From positions 11,082 to 75,081 of the forward strand of contig CAVTNU010000006.1 in the NCBI GenBank assembly GCA_963736175.1: a stretch of DNA of 64,000 bases. The letters run 5' to 3'. A program made the translations under genes and the position numbers. Positions 27,091 to 36,535 of the stretch are shown here, piece after piece (positions within the stretch are counted from its first letter, which is position 1; the number at the start of each line of letters is the position of its first letter). Origin of the DNA: Rhodoblastus sp963736175 (GTDB taxonomy: Bacteria > Pseudomonadota > Alphaproteobacteria > Rhizobiales > Beijerinckiaceae). Under the pieces are notes generated by a model that was not told the DNA's origin, did no database searches, and saw only the letters and a program-made list of their open reading frames with translations.

Positions 27091-27351
27091 ATGCGCTCGC
27101 ATGGCAGGCGGCAAATCAATTGGCCTTCGAGGCCCGAGGACGACCGCACGCTCGATCCGATCGACGCGCGCATTTTCCTGCGGAAGCCTGAACGCCACCG
27201 CAGCAATGGCGCCGTCAATTCAGTCTCGCAGATCGGTCGTCTGATGCTGGCGATGATCGTCGCCGGATTCGTCGCGGCGCTGATGTTCGCCCCTGCCAAG
27301 GCCAACGCCAACGAGCGGCGCAGCTTTTCGGGCTTTGTCGAAAGTCTGTGA
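27091..27351 (+). CDS. Small single-helix membrane protein
   Basis: 86 residues from ATG 27091, preceded by GGAG. The N-terminal 45 residues are polar and arginine rich. A hydrophobic helix follows (about 49-68, IGRLMLAMIVAGFVAALMFA), then a short KANANERRSFSGFVESL tail. A longer frame from 26896 overlaps the metK upstream region and is less likely. Function unknown. Confidence 0.5.
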   Translation: MRSHGRRQINWPSRPEDDRTLDPIDARIFLRKPERHRSNGAVNSVSQIGRLMLAMIVAGFVAALMFAPAKANANERRSFSGFVESL

Positions 27352-27469
27352 CCGCGGGCGCGTTGGCCCCTCCCCGAAGCGAGGCCGCGCCAATAGCGAT
27401 GAACGCGCCGCGTCGTCGCGTTAAAAAGCAGGCGTCCACTTTTCTGGCGGCGCGCTCTATAATGGCGTC

Positions 27470-28753
27470 ATGAATTCGCGATTGTTCTTTTTACCCACGC
27501 GTCGGCGCGCGACGTCGGTCGGCGCCGTCCTGATTGTTCTGGCGGCGCTTGCGGCGACGGCCGGCTCAGCCTGGGCTCAGAGTCGGCAGGATAACCAGGG
27601 TTTCCTTCCGTCCTTGCTCAATTCCATCTTCGGCAGCCACGAGCCGGTTCGACGGGCCGCGCCGCAACGCGCGCCGCGTTCGCCGCGGCCGCGGCCGGCC
27701 CAGCGCGACAGCGCTGGCGCGCGTGAGGGCGCCAAGCCCGATACGCCGAAAGTTCCGCCCAGCTTCTTCGTCGCGGTGATCGGCGACAGTCAGGCTCAGA
27801 TGCTGGCGCAGGGGCTTGAGGAGGCTTTCGCCGGCGATCCGCGCGTCGCCATCCTGCGCAAGGGGCGCGAGGACACCGGCTTGGTGCGCGCCGATTTTTA
27901 TGATTGGCGGCAAGGCGCGCGGCAGTTGCTGGAGGAACCGCAGCATATCGATATGGCGGTCGTTTCGGTCGGCATCAACGACAACCAGACTCTGGTGGAC
28001 AACGGCGCCGAATACGAACCTTTGACGCAGCAGTTCAACGAAATTTACGCCAGGAGGATCGGCGAACTCGCCAAGGCGTTCGCCGACAAAAAGACGCCGC
28101 TGGTCTGGGTCGGCCTGCCGATCATGCGTTCGGACAGACTTTCGCACGCCGCGCTTCAGTTCAACGATATGTATCGGGAATATGGCGGCGCCGCCGGCGC
28201 CCATTTTGTTGATCTGTGGGAAGCCTTCGCCAATGAGGGCTCGAAATACAATTCGTTTGGTCCTGACGTGCAAGGCGCCATCGTGCGTCTGCGCGCCGCC
28301 GACGGCGTGCATTTCAACAAGGCTGGCGCGCGCAAGGCCGCCCATTTCATCGAGAGCGAAATCCGTCGCGCGCTTGAGGGCGTCAAGCCGCCGGTGCTGC
28401 CGCCAGCGGCGATCGCCGTGCCGGCGCCCGACAGCCCCGCCGGTTCGACAGACGCCAATATGGAAGCGGCAAGAGAATCCGGCGTTGGATCGCCGAACGC
28501 GGCGCCGACGGAAAAGATGCTCGAAGCGCCGCCCGCTCCGCCGCCCAAGCCGCTCGCCGGTCCTATAACGCCGCTGACGGCGACGCCGTCGGCGCCTGGC
28601 GCCGCCCTGGCGACTTTGTCGTCCACCGGCAAAACGTCGCCGCAGGATGCACCGCCGGCCCCCGACCAACGCCCCAAGCCCGGCCGCGCCGACGATTTTT
28701 CATGGGCGCCCGATCAAGCGGGCAAGGCGACGCCCGCGACGAGCCGGCCATAA
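27470..28753 (+). CDS. DUF459 SGNH-hydrolase-type exported protein
   Basis: 427 residues: signal peptide/anchor (about 12-36), a proline/arginine-rich linker, then an SGNH-like domain. Block I is VIGDSQAQMLAQGL near 103-115 (Ser nucleophile), followed by SVGINDNQ (block III-like) and DGVHFNKAGARKAAH near 281-296 (Asp/His). A proline/alanine-rich low-complexity tail of about 110 residues follows. DUF459 proteins are exported esterase-like enzymes, probably acting on envelope polysaccharide or lipid acyl groups; the substrate is not known. Its end overlaps the end of pgeF (convergent). Confidence 0.8.
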   Translation: MNSRLFFLPTRRRATSVGAVLIVLAALAATAGSAWAQSRQDNQGFLPSLLNSIFGSHEPVRRAAPQRAPRSPRPRPAQRDSAGAREGAKPDTPKVPPSFFVAVIGDSQAQMLAQGLEEAFAGDPRVAILRKGREDTGLVRADFYDWRQGARQLLEEPQHIDMAVVSVGINDNQTLVDNGAEYEPLTQQFNEIYARRIGELAKAFADKKTPLVWVGLPIMRSDRLSHAALQFNDMYREYGGAAGAHFVDLWEAFANEGSKYNSFGPDVQGAIVRLRAADGVHFNKAGARKAAHFIESEIRRALEGVKPPVLPPAAIAVPAPDSPAGSTDANMEAARESGVGSPNAAPTEKMLEAPPAPPPKPLAGPITPLTATPSAPGAALATLSSTGKTSPQDAPPAPDQRPKPGRADDFSWAPDQAGKATPATSRP

Positions 28754-29496
28754 TCGGCTTCCTTGCGGTGGGTCATGCGGCGATAGCTGAAAAAACGCGT
28801 TTCGTCGGCGTAGGTGTCGAGATGCAGGTTTTCGAAGGCGCCGAGGCCCGCCGCCCGCGCCCGCGCCTCGATAAAGCCCGGCAGGTCGAACATAAAATGT
28901 CCGCTGTTGGCGGAGAGGGTGAAAAACCCAACGAAATCTAGCGATTGGTCGAGAAAATGGGCGCGAAACTCCGGCCCGACCTCATAACTGCGCGGACCGA
29001 TTGTTGGCCCCAGCGCGGCTTTTACGTCGGCGCGGCGCGCTCCCAGCTTCCCCATCGCGGCGATTGTCGCCTCGATCACGCCGCTTAAGGCGCCCTTCCA
29101 GCCGGCGTGCGCGGCGCCGATAACGCCCGCTCGCATGTCGGCGAACAGCAATATCCCACAGTCGGCGCCGGTGACGCCGAGCGCGACGCCCGGCGTCGCG
29201 GTGACCAGCGCGTCGCAACGCGGGCGCGCATCCGCGGGCCAGGGCTCCGCGACGGCGAACGCCAGCGCTGAGTGAATCTGAAAGGGCACGAGCAGGCGCG
29301 TCGGCGGAACGCCCAGAAATTCGGCCATGCGCGCGCGGTTTTCCTGAACGTGCGCCGGATCGTCGTTGGAGCCGACGCCGCCGTTGAGGCTAGCGTAGAC
29401 GCCTTGCGACACGCCGCCCTGGCGCGTGAAAAAACCATGCCGAACGCCCGCGAGCAAAGGCGAACGGATTGCTGTCCGGGCTACCGTCTCGTTCAT
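28714..29496 (-). CDS. pgeF: Peptidoglycan editing factor / polyphenol-oxidase-like protein
   Basis: 260 residues of the YfiH/DUF152 family. Metal-binding residues are conserved: the QIHSA histidine near 74, TGADCGILL near 109-117 and AAHAGWKGAL near 128-137. YfiH proteins are multi-copper-oxidase-like or purine-nucleoside-cleaving enzymes and edit misincorporated cell-wall residues in E. coli. The ATG overlaps the stop of the methyltransferase gene (ATGA), so it is the last gene of lgt - methyltransferase - pgeF. Confidence 0.9.
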   Translation of the reverse strand: MNETVARTAIRSPLLAGVRHGFFTRQGGVSQGVYASLNGGVGSNDDPAHVQENRARMAEFLGVPPTRLLVPFQIHSALAFAVAEPWPADARPRCDALVTATPGVALGVTGADCGILLFADMRAGVIGAAHAGWKGALSGVIEATIAAMGKLGARRADVKAALGPTIGPRSYEVGPEFRAHFLDQSLDFVGFFTLSANSGHFMFDLPGFIEARARAAGLGAFENLHLDTYADETRFFSYRRMTHRKEADYGRLVAGVALPA

Positions 29497-30590
29497 GCCG
29501 TCGAGCGGCCGTCGGCGCCGGAGAAGCCCGGTGCAACCGCGAGCGAGCGCCGCGTCACCGCCATCGCCTTGAACAATTGTCCCATCTGTCCCTGCTCGGC
29601 GCCGACAAGCCGATTGAGTCCCTTGTCGATTTCGGCGCGCTGGGTTGGGTCGGCGCGCATTTTCAACGCTTCGGCGCGCTGGAAAACGCCAAGGTTTTCC
29701 AAAAACTCGCCTTGCGACGTCGGCCCGTGGACGGCGGCGTTGGCGGCCTTGGCGGCGCGCCCGAGCGCGGCGAAATCGACATGGGTGGTCAGATCCGCTT
29801 CGCCCGGATCGACCAGGGGATCGACGAACTGGTGGCCTTTCATGGCCTGCAGCGTTTCGCCAAGGCCGGTCGTCAGGTGGCCGTAATCGATGGCGAGCAG
29901 GGCGCCGTCCTGGGAAACGACGCGCGCGGCGATCTGCGTCATGACGCGCTGTCCGGCGGCGCCGATTTCGAGCACCGCGCCGAGCGGCGCGTCGGCTTTC
30001 AGATAGGGCTCGACTTCGTTGGCGAGACCGAACGTCAATGCTCCATGCGGGTCAAGGCCGACCAGCCTTTCGCACCAGCCGCGTTCGGTCTTGACGAAAT
30101 GGCGCACCGGCAGCGCGTCGAAAAATTCGTTGGCGACGAAGATCGCCGGTCCGGCCGGAATCTCCTCGATCGTGCGATGCCAGAAAACAGGCCGCCCGCA
30201 GCTTTGCAGCGCCTCATTCTGACGATCGGCCAGAACGTCGCTGGCTTCGACGAGGTGCACGTCGATGCTGGCGAAAAATTCCGGCGACACTTTAGCGGCC
30301 CGCAGAGCGTCGGCCATCAAGGTGCCGCGTCCAGGTCCCAGTTCGACCAGACGCACGGCTTGAGGCGCGCCGCACAGGCGCCAAATTTCGCAGGCCCACA
30401 AGCCGATCAGTTCGCCGAACATCTGGCTGATTTCCGGCGCGGTGACGAAATCGCCGGCCGCGCCGAACGGATCCCTGGTCGTGTAATAGCCTTTGGTGGG
30501 ATGGGTCAGCGCCAGACCCATGTAACGTTCGAGAGAAATCGGCCCCTCGCTTGCGATGATGTGGCCAATGTCGTCGGCAAGCGCGGTCAT
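29493..30590 (-). CDS. SAM-dependent methyltransferase, NDUFAF7/MidA family
   Basis: 365 residues from ATG 30590. Family features are RYMGLALTHPTKGYYTTRDPFG, then the SAM motif VELGPGRGTLMADALR, VANEFFDALPVRHF and a C-terminal ATP-independent methyltransferase fold. Mitochondrial homologues dimethylate an arginine of complex I subunit NDUFS2; the bacterial target is not shown. It is coupled to lgt on one side and pgeF on the other by 4-base overlaps, a common alphaproteobacterial arrangement. Confidence 0.9.
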   Translation of the reverse strand: MTALADDIGHIIASEGPISLERYMGLALTHPTKGYYTTRDPFGAAGDFVTAPEISQMFGELIGLWACEIWRLCGAPQAVRLVELGPGRGTLMADALRAAKVSPEFFASIDVHLVEASDVLADRQNEALQSCGRPVFWHRTIEEIPAGPAIFVANEFFDALPVRHFVKTERGWCERLVGLDPHGALTFGLANEVEPYLKADAPLGAVLEIGAAGQRVMTQIAARVVSQDGALLAIDYGHLTTGLGETLQAMKGHQFVDPLVDPGEADLTTHVDFAALGRAAKAANAAVHGPTSQGEFLENLGVFQRAEALKMRADPTQRAEIDKGLNRLVGAEQGQMGQLFKAMAVTRRSLAVAPGFSGADGRSTA

Positions 30591-31408
30591 TGCGAATCTC
30601 CCTGAGTCCGGGCCGCGCGCAGGATAAGCCCAAGTCCGATGAGAACCAAGGGGGCCGACAAGAACATGCCCATCGTGGCGCCGCCGAACAGAAAGCCCAA
30701 TTGCGGGTCCGGTTCGCGGAAAAATTCGCTGGTTATGCGCGCCAGTCCATAGCCCAGGGCGAACAGGCCGGTCGTCAGGCCGGGACGTCTGAAGGCGCCG
30801 AACTTGATCGCCAGCGCCAGAACGATCCCTAAAACAAGGCCTTCGAGCCCGGCTTCGTAGAGTTGGCTTGGGTGACGCGGCTCCGGGCCGGCGCCGGGAA
30901 AGACCATCGCCCAAGGAACGTTGGTCGGGCGGCCCCACAGTTCGGGCTTGATGAAATTGGCGATGCGCACCAGAAAGAGGCCGATCGGCGCTACGCTGCA
31001 GCACAGATCGGCGACGCTCAGCGGCGCGACGCCGACCCGGCGAGCGAAGGCCCAGGCGCCCAGAGCCGCGCCGGCAAGCCCGCCGTGGAAGGCCATGCCG
31101 CCTTCCCACAGCATGGGGATATGCGCCGGATTGGCGGCGAAATAGGGAAAATTGTAGAACAGGACATAGCCGATGCGCCCGCCGAGAACGGCGCCGAGCG
31201 CGACGTAGATCAACAGATCGTCGAGCGTCGCCGCTTCGGGGCGGGGCAGGCCGCCCCAAAGCTTGTCCTTGCCGACCAAAACGCGGGCGATCAGCCAACC
31301 CGCCGTCAGCGAGACGATATAACCCAACGCGTACCAGCGGATCGGCAGGGGACCGATATTGACCAGCACCGGATCGATAATGGGAAAGGTCAGGATGAAA
31401 GTCGGCAT
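30587..31408 (-). CDS. lgt: Prolipoprotein diacylglyceryl transferase
   Basis: 273 residues from ATG 31408; the open frame extends further upstream without homology. Lgt attaches diacylglycerol to the lipobox cysteine of prolipoproteins in the inner membrane. Seven hydrophobic segments and the Lgt signature (GRIGYVLFYN, then GGMAFHGGLAG and GRIANFI-type LVRIANFIKPELWGRPT) are seen. First gene of the lgt operon, divergent from ubiK. Confidence 0.95.
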   Translation of the reverse strand: MPTFILTFPIIDPVLVNIGPLPIRWYALGYIVSLTAGWLIARVLVGKDKLWGGLPRPEAATLDDLLIYVALGAVLGGRIGYVLFYNFPYFAANPAHIPMLWEGGMAFHGGLAGAALGAWAFARRVGVAPLSVADLCCSVAPIGLFLVRIANFIKPELWGRPTNVPWAMVFPGAGPEPRHPSQLYEAGLEGLVLGIVLALAIKFGAFRRPGLTTGLFALGYGLARITSEFFREPDPQLGFLFGGATMGMFLSAPLVLIGLGLILRAARTQGDSQ

Positions 31409-31571
31409 GGAGAAATGTTCCGTCGCGCGCGTGCGTCGCGCCCGCGGAGCTTGCGTAGAGACGTAACGTGTCGATGACAAGCTTTCGCGACAAAAAGTCT
31501 TGCGCGGGCGGGCGAAGGCGCCCATGTGAAAGCGGGAAAATTGTTCCCTGCTTTGGATCCAGGAGATCGAC

Positions 31572-31865
31572 ATGACTTCAACTCGTCCGCGCCTTTTCGA
31601 CGACGTTTCGCGCCTTTTCGCCGATGCGGCTGGCGCTGCGCGCAATGTCGGACGCGAGGCCGAATCCGTGCTCAAGACCCAGGTCGAGCGGCTTTTGTCG
31701 ACGATGGACGTCGTAACGCGCGAGGAGTTCGAAGCCGTGCGCGAAATGGCCGTGCTGGCCCGCAATGACAACGACCGGCTGCAAAAGCGTCTCGATGAGC
31801 TGGAAGCGCGCCTTGCCGGCCAAGATATGGCCAAATCCGCCGGCGCGGAGCCGCCCAAAGCCTGA
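31572..31865 (+). CDS. ubiK: Ubiquinone biosynthesis accessory factor UbiK (BMFP)
   Basis: 97 residues with AGGAG before the ATG. The protein is the BMFP/YqiC type: an amphipathic N-terminus, a short linker, and a C-terminal coiled coil (VTREEFEAVREMAVLARNDNDRLQKRLDELEARL) that mediates trimerisation. UbiK assists ubiquinone synthesis by scaffolding Ubi enzymes. Divergent from lgt, as in many Alphaproteobacteria. Confidence 0.88.
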   Translation: MTSTRPRLFDDVSRLFADAAGAARNVGREAESVLKTQVERLLSTMDVVTREEFEAVREMAVLARNDNDRLQKRLDELEARLAGQDMAKSAGAEPPKA

Positions 31866-32172
31866 AACGGCGCGTTGCGGCCGCCGGATGGTTTGTCGCG
31901 ATTGCGAATCCACAGGTTTTGTCCTCGTTTGAGGCCATTAGCTGTGGACGCTATTCCAAGCCGCTGGACGAAGCGCCGCGAATCCATGAGGTTGCGCGCA
32001 GACATGCCAAGGCGATGAAAACTTCGCACAGCGCGTTATAGTGACTATGCGTAGTGATTCGTCGAAGCTTTTGGGCGACGAATCTTAAGGTCTGGACCCT
32101 TGGCTTCGTCCAGACCGGAGTTTTCGCCGAGTTTTTGAAATAGGCTGTGCGCCGCTCGTCCAGGGCTGATCC
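31866..32172. other. Spacer between ubiK and the YbjN-like gene
   Basis: 307 bases without a gene. It contains a perfect 9-bp inverted repeat (32056-32084) and an AT-richer part before it. AGGG lies just before the next ATG. Confidence 0.6.
32056..32084. other. 9-bp inverted repeat
   Basis: GATTCGTCG (32056-32064) and CGACGAATC (32076-32084) flank an 11-base loop. The site is 89 bp before the YbjN-like ATG and lacks a T run, so it could be an operator or an RNA hairpin rather than a terminator. Confidence 0.45.
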
Positions 32173-32673
32173 ATGCTTCTGCCGCAAGTTGAATTCGAAC
32201 GGGCCGAACATCCCGTCGATATTGTCGAACGTTTGGCCAGTCTGAATGACTGGCGGTTCGATCGAGACGATCAGGACGAAATCTCCATCGTCGTGTCCGG
32301 CGCCTATGCCGAATACAACGTCGCCTTCACCTGGCTGCCGCAATTCGAGGCCTTGCATCTGGCCTGCGCTTTCGACCTGAAGGCGCCCGAACGCCGCCGA
32401 GCGGAAACCGCCACGCTGGCGTCGATGATCAACGAACGGCTGTGGATCGGTCATTTCGACGTGTGGAACAAGGACGGCGTCGTCATGTTCCGGCACGCGA
32501 TGCTGCTGACCGGCGGCGCGGAGCCCAACGCCTCTCAGTGCCAGACGCTGCTGGCCAATGCGGTCGAGGCCTGCGAGTCCTATTTTCAAGCCTTTCAATT
32601 CGTCGTCTGGGCGGGCAAACCAGCCGCCGAAGCGCTCGAAAGCGCTATTTTCGAGACACAGGGCGAAGCCTGA
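32173..32673 (+). CDS. YbjN-domain protein
   Basis: 166 residues of the YbjN/DUF1790 type found before proC in Alphaproteobacteria. It shows the alternating alpha/beta pattern with WRFDRDDQDEISIVVSG, NVAFTWLPQFEALHLACAFD and a C-terminal EACESYFQAFQFVVWAGKPA. Some YbjN relatives act as tetratricopeptide-free chaperone-like sensors; the role here is unknown. Its stop overlaps the proC ATG by one base, indicating a single transcript. Confidence 0.85.
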   Translation: MLLPQVEFERAEHPVDIVERLASLNDWRFDRDDQDEISIVVSGAYAEYNVAFTWLPQFEALHLACAFDLKAPERRRAETATLASMINERLWIGHFDVWNKDGVVMFRHAMLLTGGAEPNASQCQTLLANAVEACESYFQAFQFVVWAGKPAAEALESAIFETQGEA

Positions 32674-33488
32674 TGGACGCCGCGCCCAGCTCGCTCGTCC
32701 TGTTCGGAGCTGGCAAAATGGGCCAGGCGCTGCTTGGCGGCTGGCTCGGGCAGGGCTTGGCGCCCGAGCGCATCATCATTGTCGAGCCGTTTCCCGACGC
32801 CGCGCTGGCGACCTTGACGCGGGAGAAGAACATCGCGCTCAATCCGGCGCGCATCGAAGCGCCTCAGGCGCTTGTTCTGGCGATCAAACCGCAGATGCTT
32901 GAGGCCGCGACGCCGGCTCTGAGCGAAATGGCCGGCGAGAATACGCTGCTGATCTCCATTTTGGCCGGCAAGACGATCGGCGATCTCGGGCGCCGTTTGC
33001 CGCGCGCGCGGGCTATCGTGCGCGCCATGCCCAACACGCCCGCCGCGATCGGACGGGGCGTCACCGGCGCCTTCGCCAATGCCGGCGTCAGCGCCGCGCA
33101 GCGCGATATCGCTCACGCGCTGTTGTCGGGCGTCGGCGCGGTCGAATGGGTGGCGGGCGAAAACCTGATCGACGCCGTGACGGCGGTTTCGGGATCGGGG
33201 CCGGCCTATGTCTTCCATCTGGTCGAAGCTCTGGCGCAGGCCGGCGTCGCCTGCGGTCTGCCGGCCGATCTCAGCCTTCGGCTGGCGCGCGGCACGATCG
33301 AGGGCGCCGGCGAATTGCTGCATCGCAGCCCCGAACTGTCCGCCGAAACGTTGCGCAAGAACGTCACCTCGCCCGGCGGCACGACGCAGGCCGCGCTTGA
33401 GGTCTTGATGGCGTCGGACGGACTTGCCGCGTTGATGGCGCGCGCCGTCGCCGCCGCCGCCAAACGCGCCGGCGAATTGTCCGGCTGA
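32673..33488 (+). CDS. proC: Pyrroline-5-carboxylate reductase
   Basis: 271 residues from the overlapping ATG at 32673. ProC reduces P5C to proline with NAD(P)H. The nucleotide motif FGAGKMGQAL lies near residues 10-19. MPNTPAAIGRGVTGAF, the AVSGSGPAYVFHLVEAL signature and the RKNVTSPGGTTQAALEVL motif near the C-terminus are all intact. Confidence 0.96.
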   Translation: MDAAPSSLVLFGAGKMGQALLGGWLGQGLAPERIIIVEPFPDAALATLTREKNIALNPARIEAPQALVLAIKPQMLEAATPALSEMAGENTLLISILAGKTIGDLGRRLPRARAIVRAMPNTPAAIGRGVTGAFANAGVSAAQRDIAHALLSGVGAVEWVAGENLIDAVTAVSGSGPAYVFHLVEALAQAGVACGLPADLSLRLARGTIEGAGELLHRSPELSAETLRKNVTSPGGTTQAALEVLMASDGLAALMARAVAAAAKRAGELSG

Positions 33489-33575
33489 ACGGCGAGCGTT
33501 TGCGCCAGCCGGCGGAATGGCTCATTGTGCGCGCCGTCGCCGACGGCGACGGCAATACGAAACATCGGAACGGAC

Positions 33576-34250
33576 ATGGCCGCCCAAAAACAATCTGACG
33601 GATCCTCGTCGTCGGACGTCCGATCAAAAATTGTCGACGCCCTGATGCAGCTTGCCGGCGAAAAGCGCTGGGAGGATTTTACGCTGTCGGACGTCGCTGA
33701 CCGCGCCGGCCTCTCGCTGGCGCAATTTCGCGACAGCTTCCCCTCCAAGGGCGCCGTTCTGGGCGCTTTTTCGCGGCGCATCGATAAGATCGCGCTTGAG
33801 GGGACGAGCGACGATCTGGCCGACGAATCCGACAAGGATCGGCTATTCGACGTGTTGATGCGCCGTCTTGACGCGATGGCGCCCTACCGCGCCGCGATCG
33901 CCGAAATCGGCGCTTGGGCGCGGCGCGACCTGACCGCCGCGGCGGCGCTCAATCAGCTCGCCGTCAACTCCATGCGCTTCATGCTGGAGGCCGCCCGCAT
34001 CGACGCCGAGGGCCCTCTCGGCGCTCTCAAGATTCAGGGCCTTGTGCTGGCCTGGCTGCGCGTCCTCGACGTCTGGACGCAGGATGAAACGCCCGATAAG
34101 GCGCCGACGATGGCGGCGCTCGACAAGGCGTTGACCCGCGGCGAACATTTCGCCGCCGCCGCCGACCATGCGCGCCGTCTCACGGCGCCTTTGCAGGAAT
34201 TGGCGTCGTCGCTGCTCGCGCGCGGCTTTTCGAAATCGACGGATCGATAG
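33576..34250 (+). CDS. TetR-family-like regulator
   Basis: 224 residues from ATG 33576. The N-terminal TetR HTH is recognisable (KIVDALMQLAGEKRWEDFTLSDVADRAGLSLAQFRDSFPSK), with the usual helical ligand-binding C-terminus. The recognition part FRDSF replaces the common YxHF, and a COQ9-like relationship is possible. It follows proC by 87 bp in the same direction. The ligand is unknown. Confidence 0.8.
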   Translation: MAAQKQSDGSSSSDVRSKIVDALMQLAGEKRWEDFTLSDVADRAGLSLAQFRDSFPSKGAVLGAFSRRIDKIALEGTSDDLADESDKDRLFDVLMRRLDAMAPYRAAIAEIGAWARRDLTAAAALNQLAVNSMRFMLEAARIDAEGPLGALKIQGLVLAWLRVLDVWTQDETPDKAPTMAALDKALTRGEHFAAAADHARRLTAPLQELASSLLARGFSKSTDR

Positions 34251-34251
34251 T

Positions 34252-35112
34252 TCAGGAAACTTCGTCGAGCTTGGCCAGACAGCATTTTTTGAATTTCTTG
34301 CCGCTGCCGCAAGGGCATGGGTCGTTGCGACCGACATCGCGGAAGGGATTTTCGACCGGCGCGAGCGTGTCTTCGTCCTCGCTCGCGCCGAAATTCCTCA
34401 ACAGCGCCAGACTGTCGTCGACCGGCGTCAGCCGGCGTTCGACAAACGCGGCGTTTTTCTCGCCGCCGGTGTGATCGGCGTGCAGGTCCGCCTGAAAATC
34501 CGCGAACGTCAAAGCCTCGGGGTCGATCAGCTTTTGCCGAAAGGCGCGCGCGACCAAGGGCTCCAACGTCTTGAAGCCGAGCAGCGCCACGGCCTCCTGC
34601 CAGCTTTGCCAAACGAAATGTCCGGTCGGCGCCTTCAGCGTCTCGAACAGGCGGCGCAGATAGGCTTCGCTATCCCGGGCCGGCGTCTTTCCTTGCGCGG
34701 CGAAATAGGCGAAGGCCTGCATCGCCGCCGATCGCGCCCATTCGTTGGCGCCTTCGTTTTCGATCAACATTTTCAGGCGTTCAATATCGCCGTCGAACAG
34801 GCTGATGAAAATCTGCGGCAATGTTTCGGTGACGGCGTCGCCAAGAATGTCGTCGAGCGCCTCGCCGTCGAGGGCTATGTCCGTCAGCGGCGCGACGGCC
34901 TCGGTTTCGCGTTTTTCCGCCATGATGTGCAGGGCGAAAAACAAAATGTCCTGCGCCGCGACGGAACGGTCGGCGCCGCTAGCGAAATCGCGCAATACTT
35001 CGAAAAGCTTGGGCCGCGCTTCGCTCCAATGATCGCGCGCGGCGACAATGGCGTCGAGCGGAAAGGTTTCGGCGCTGGCGAAATCGGCGATAGCCAGATC
35101 GATCAGGCTCAT
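34252..35112 (-). CDS. DUF1186/SEC-C motif protein
   Basis: 286 residues from ATG 35112 with GGAG seven bases upstream; Met at 35124 is the alternative. The body is a DUF1186 all-helical domain with MQAFAYFAAQGK and HFVWQSWQEAVALLG. The C-terminus is a zinc-binding SEC-C motif (DPCPCGSGKKFKKCC). SEC-C motifs bind Zn and dock SecB or nucleotide partners; the DUF1186 role is unknown. Ends 2 bp from the convergent regulator gene. Confidence 0.88.
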   Translation of the reverse strand: MSLIDLAIADFASAETFPLDAIVAARDHWSEARPKLFEVLRDFASGADRSVAAQDILFFALHIMAEKRETEAVAPLTDIALDGEALDDILGDAVTETLPQIFISLFDGDIERLKMLIENEGANEWARSAAMQAFAYFAAQGKTPARDSEAYLRRLFETLKAPTGHFVWQSWQEAVALLGFKTLEPLVARAFRQKLIDPEALTFADFQADLHADHTGGEKNAAFVERRLTPVDDSLALLRNFGASEDEDTLAPVENPFRDVGRNDPCPCGSGKKFKKCCLAKLDEVS

Positions 35113-35167
35113 ATTCGTCTCCACATCGCGAACCCGGCGCGGCTCGCGCGAATGTCAGCGCGCGCTT

Positions 35168-36535
35168 TCATACGGGCACGCGCACGCTGGCGCGCAGACC
35201 GCCGAGCGGACTGTCGCCGAGAAAGACATCGCCGCCGTGCGAGCGGGCGATGTCGCGGGCGATCGACAGGCCAAGGCCCGTTCCGCCCTTATCCTGGTTG
35301 CGCGCTTCGTCGAGTCGCACAAAAGGACGGAATACGTCTTCGCGCGCCGCGGCGGGAACGCCCGGCCCGTCATCGTCGACGTGGATCGTCAGGAATTTGC
35401 CCTCGCACGTCGCCTCGACGTCGATGCGCTTACCGTAGCGCTGCGCATTGCCGACGAGATTGCCGAGGCAACGCTTGAAGGCGTCAGGCCGCACGATCGC
35501 CGTCGGTTCGCCGGTCAAACGCACATGCGTTTCATGGCCTGAGCGCTCCAATTCGGCTTTGATCGAATCGAGCAAGGCGCGCAAGTCGACGGCGGCCGAC
35601 ATTTCGCCGCCGTCGCCGCGCGCGAAGGCGAGATAGGCTTCGAGCATGCGCTGCATTTCGTCGACGTCGCCGCGCAGGTCCTCGACTTCGACCTCGTTTT
35701 CGATCAAGGCGAGCGACAATTTGAAACGGGTCAACACGGTTCGCAGATCGTGGCTGACGCCGTTGAGCATGGCGGTGCGCTGCTCCATCGCGCGTTCGAT
35801 GCGCCGCTTCATCTCGATGAAGGCCATGCCGGCGCGCCGCACCTCGCGCGCGCCGCGTGGGAAATAGTCGACGTCGCGGCCCTTGCCGAAGTCTTCCGCC
35901 GCGTCGGCCAGCGCCAGAATCGGTCTGATCTGGTTGCGCAGGAAGGCGATGGCGAGGGTGATCAGCACCAACGAGGTTCCAATCATCCAGACCAGAAAAA
36001 TATGGGTGTTGGAGGCGTAAGCCTGGCTGCGTTGGGCGACGACGCGCAAAATGGCGTCGCCCATGTCAACGCGGATCTCAATCAGATTGGAGCGTCCCAC
36101 GGTGTCGATCCAGAAGGGCAGGCGGATCTGCCGGGCGATCTCGCTGGAAAGCGCGCGGTCGACCAGCGAAAAAAACGGCTTGGGCAATGTCGCCGGCAAG
36201 GGGCCGGCGGGCAGTATTTCGGCGTCGAGATTGAGACGCTCCTGAGCGATCTTTTGCAGATAGGCGTGGCCGGGATCCTTGGTCGGACCGAAATCGCGAT
36301 AGATGTCGATCAAGGCGGCGATGTCTTGCGTCACGGCGCTCGACAGCCGAAAGGTGACGAGCTGCCAATGACGCTCCATGAACACCAGCGCGATGGCGGA
36401 TTGCAAGAGGACCATCGGCAGAATGACGATCAGCAGCGAGCGCGCATAAAGGCCCTTGGGCGCCAGATTGGCGAAGGCGCGGGAAAAAGCTCGCCAGCGC
36501 CGGCGCAAGAGCATGAAAAACGGCGGCAGGTTCAT
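35168..36535 (-). CDS. Membrane sensor histidine kinase (EnvZ-like)
   Basis: 455 residues: N-terminal membrane helix (31-53), a periplasmic loop of about 125 residues, second membrane helix (179-199), HAMP, HisKA with His262 in GVSHDLRTVLTRFKL and an HATPase (NLVGNAQRYG, DDDGPGV, GTGLGLSIARDI). Partner of the response regulator encoded upstream, with an ATGA overlap. Stimulus unknown. The order MarR - regulator - kinase is common in Alphaproteobacteria. Confidence 0.93.
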   Translation of the reverse strand: MNLPPFFMLLRRRWRAFSRAFANLAPKGLYARSLLIVILPMVLLQSAIALVFMERHWQLVTFRLSSAVTQDIAALIDIYRDFGPTKDPGHAYLQKIAQERLNLDAEILPAGPLPATLPKPFFSLVDRALSSEIARQIRLPFWIDTVGRSNLIEIRVDMGDAILRVVAQRSQAYASNTHIFLVWMIGTSLVLITLAIAFLRNQIRPILALADAAEDFGKGRDVDYFPRGAREVRRAGMAFIEMKRRIERAMEQRTAMLNGVSHDLRTVLTRFKLSLALIENEVEVEDLRGDVDEMQRMLEAYLAFARGDGGEMSAAVDLRALLDSIKAELERSGHETHVRLTGEPTAIVRPDAFKRCLGNLVGNAQRYGKRIDVEATCEGKFLTIHVDDDGPGVPAAAREDVFRPFVRLDEARNQDKGGTGLGLSIARDIARSHGGDVFLGDSPLGGLRASVRVPV

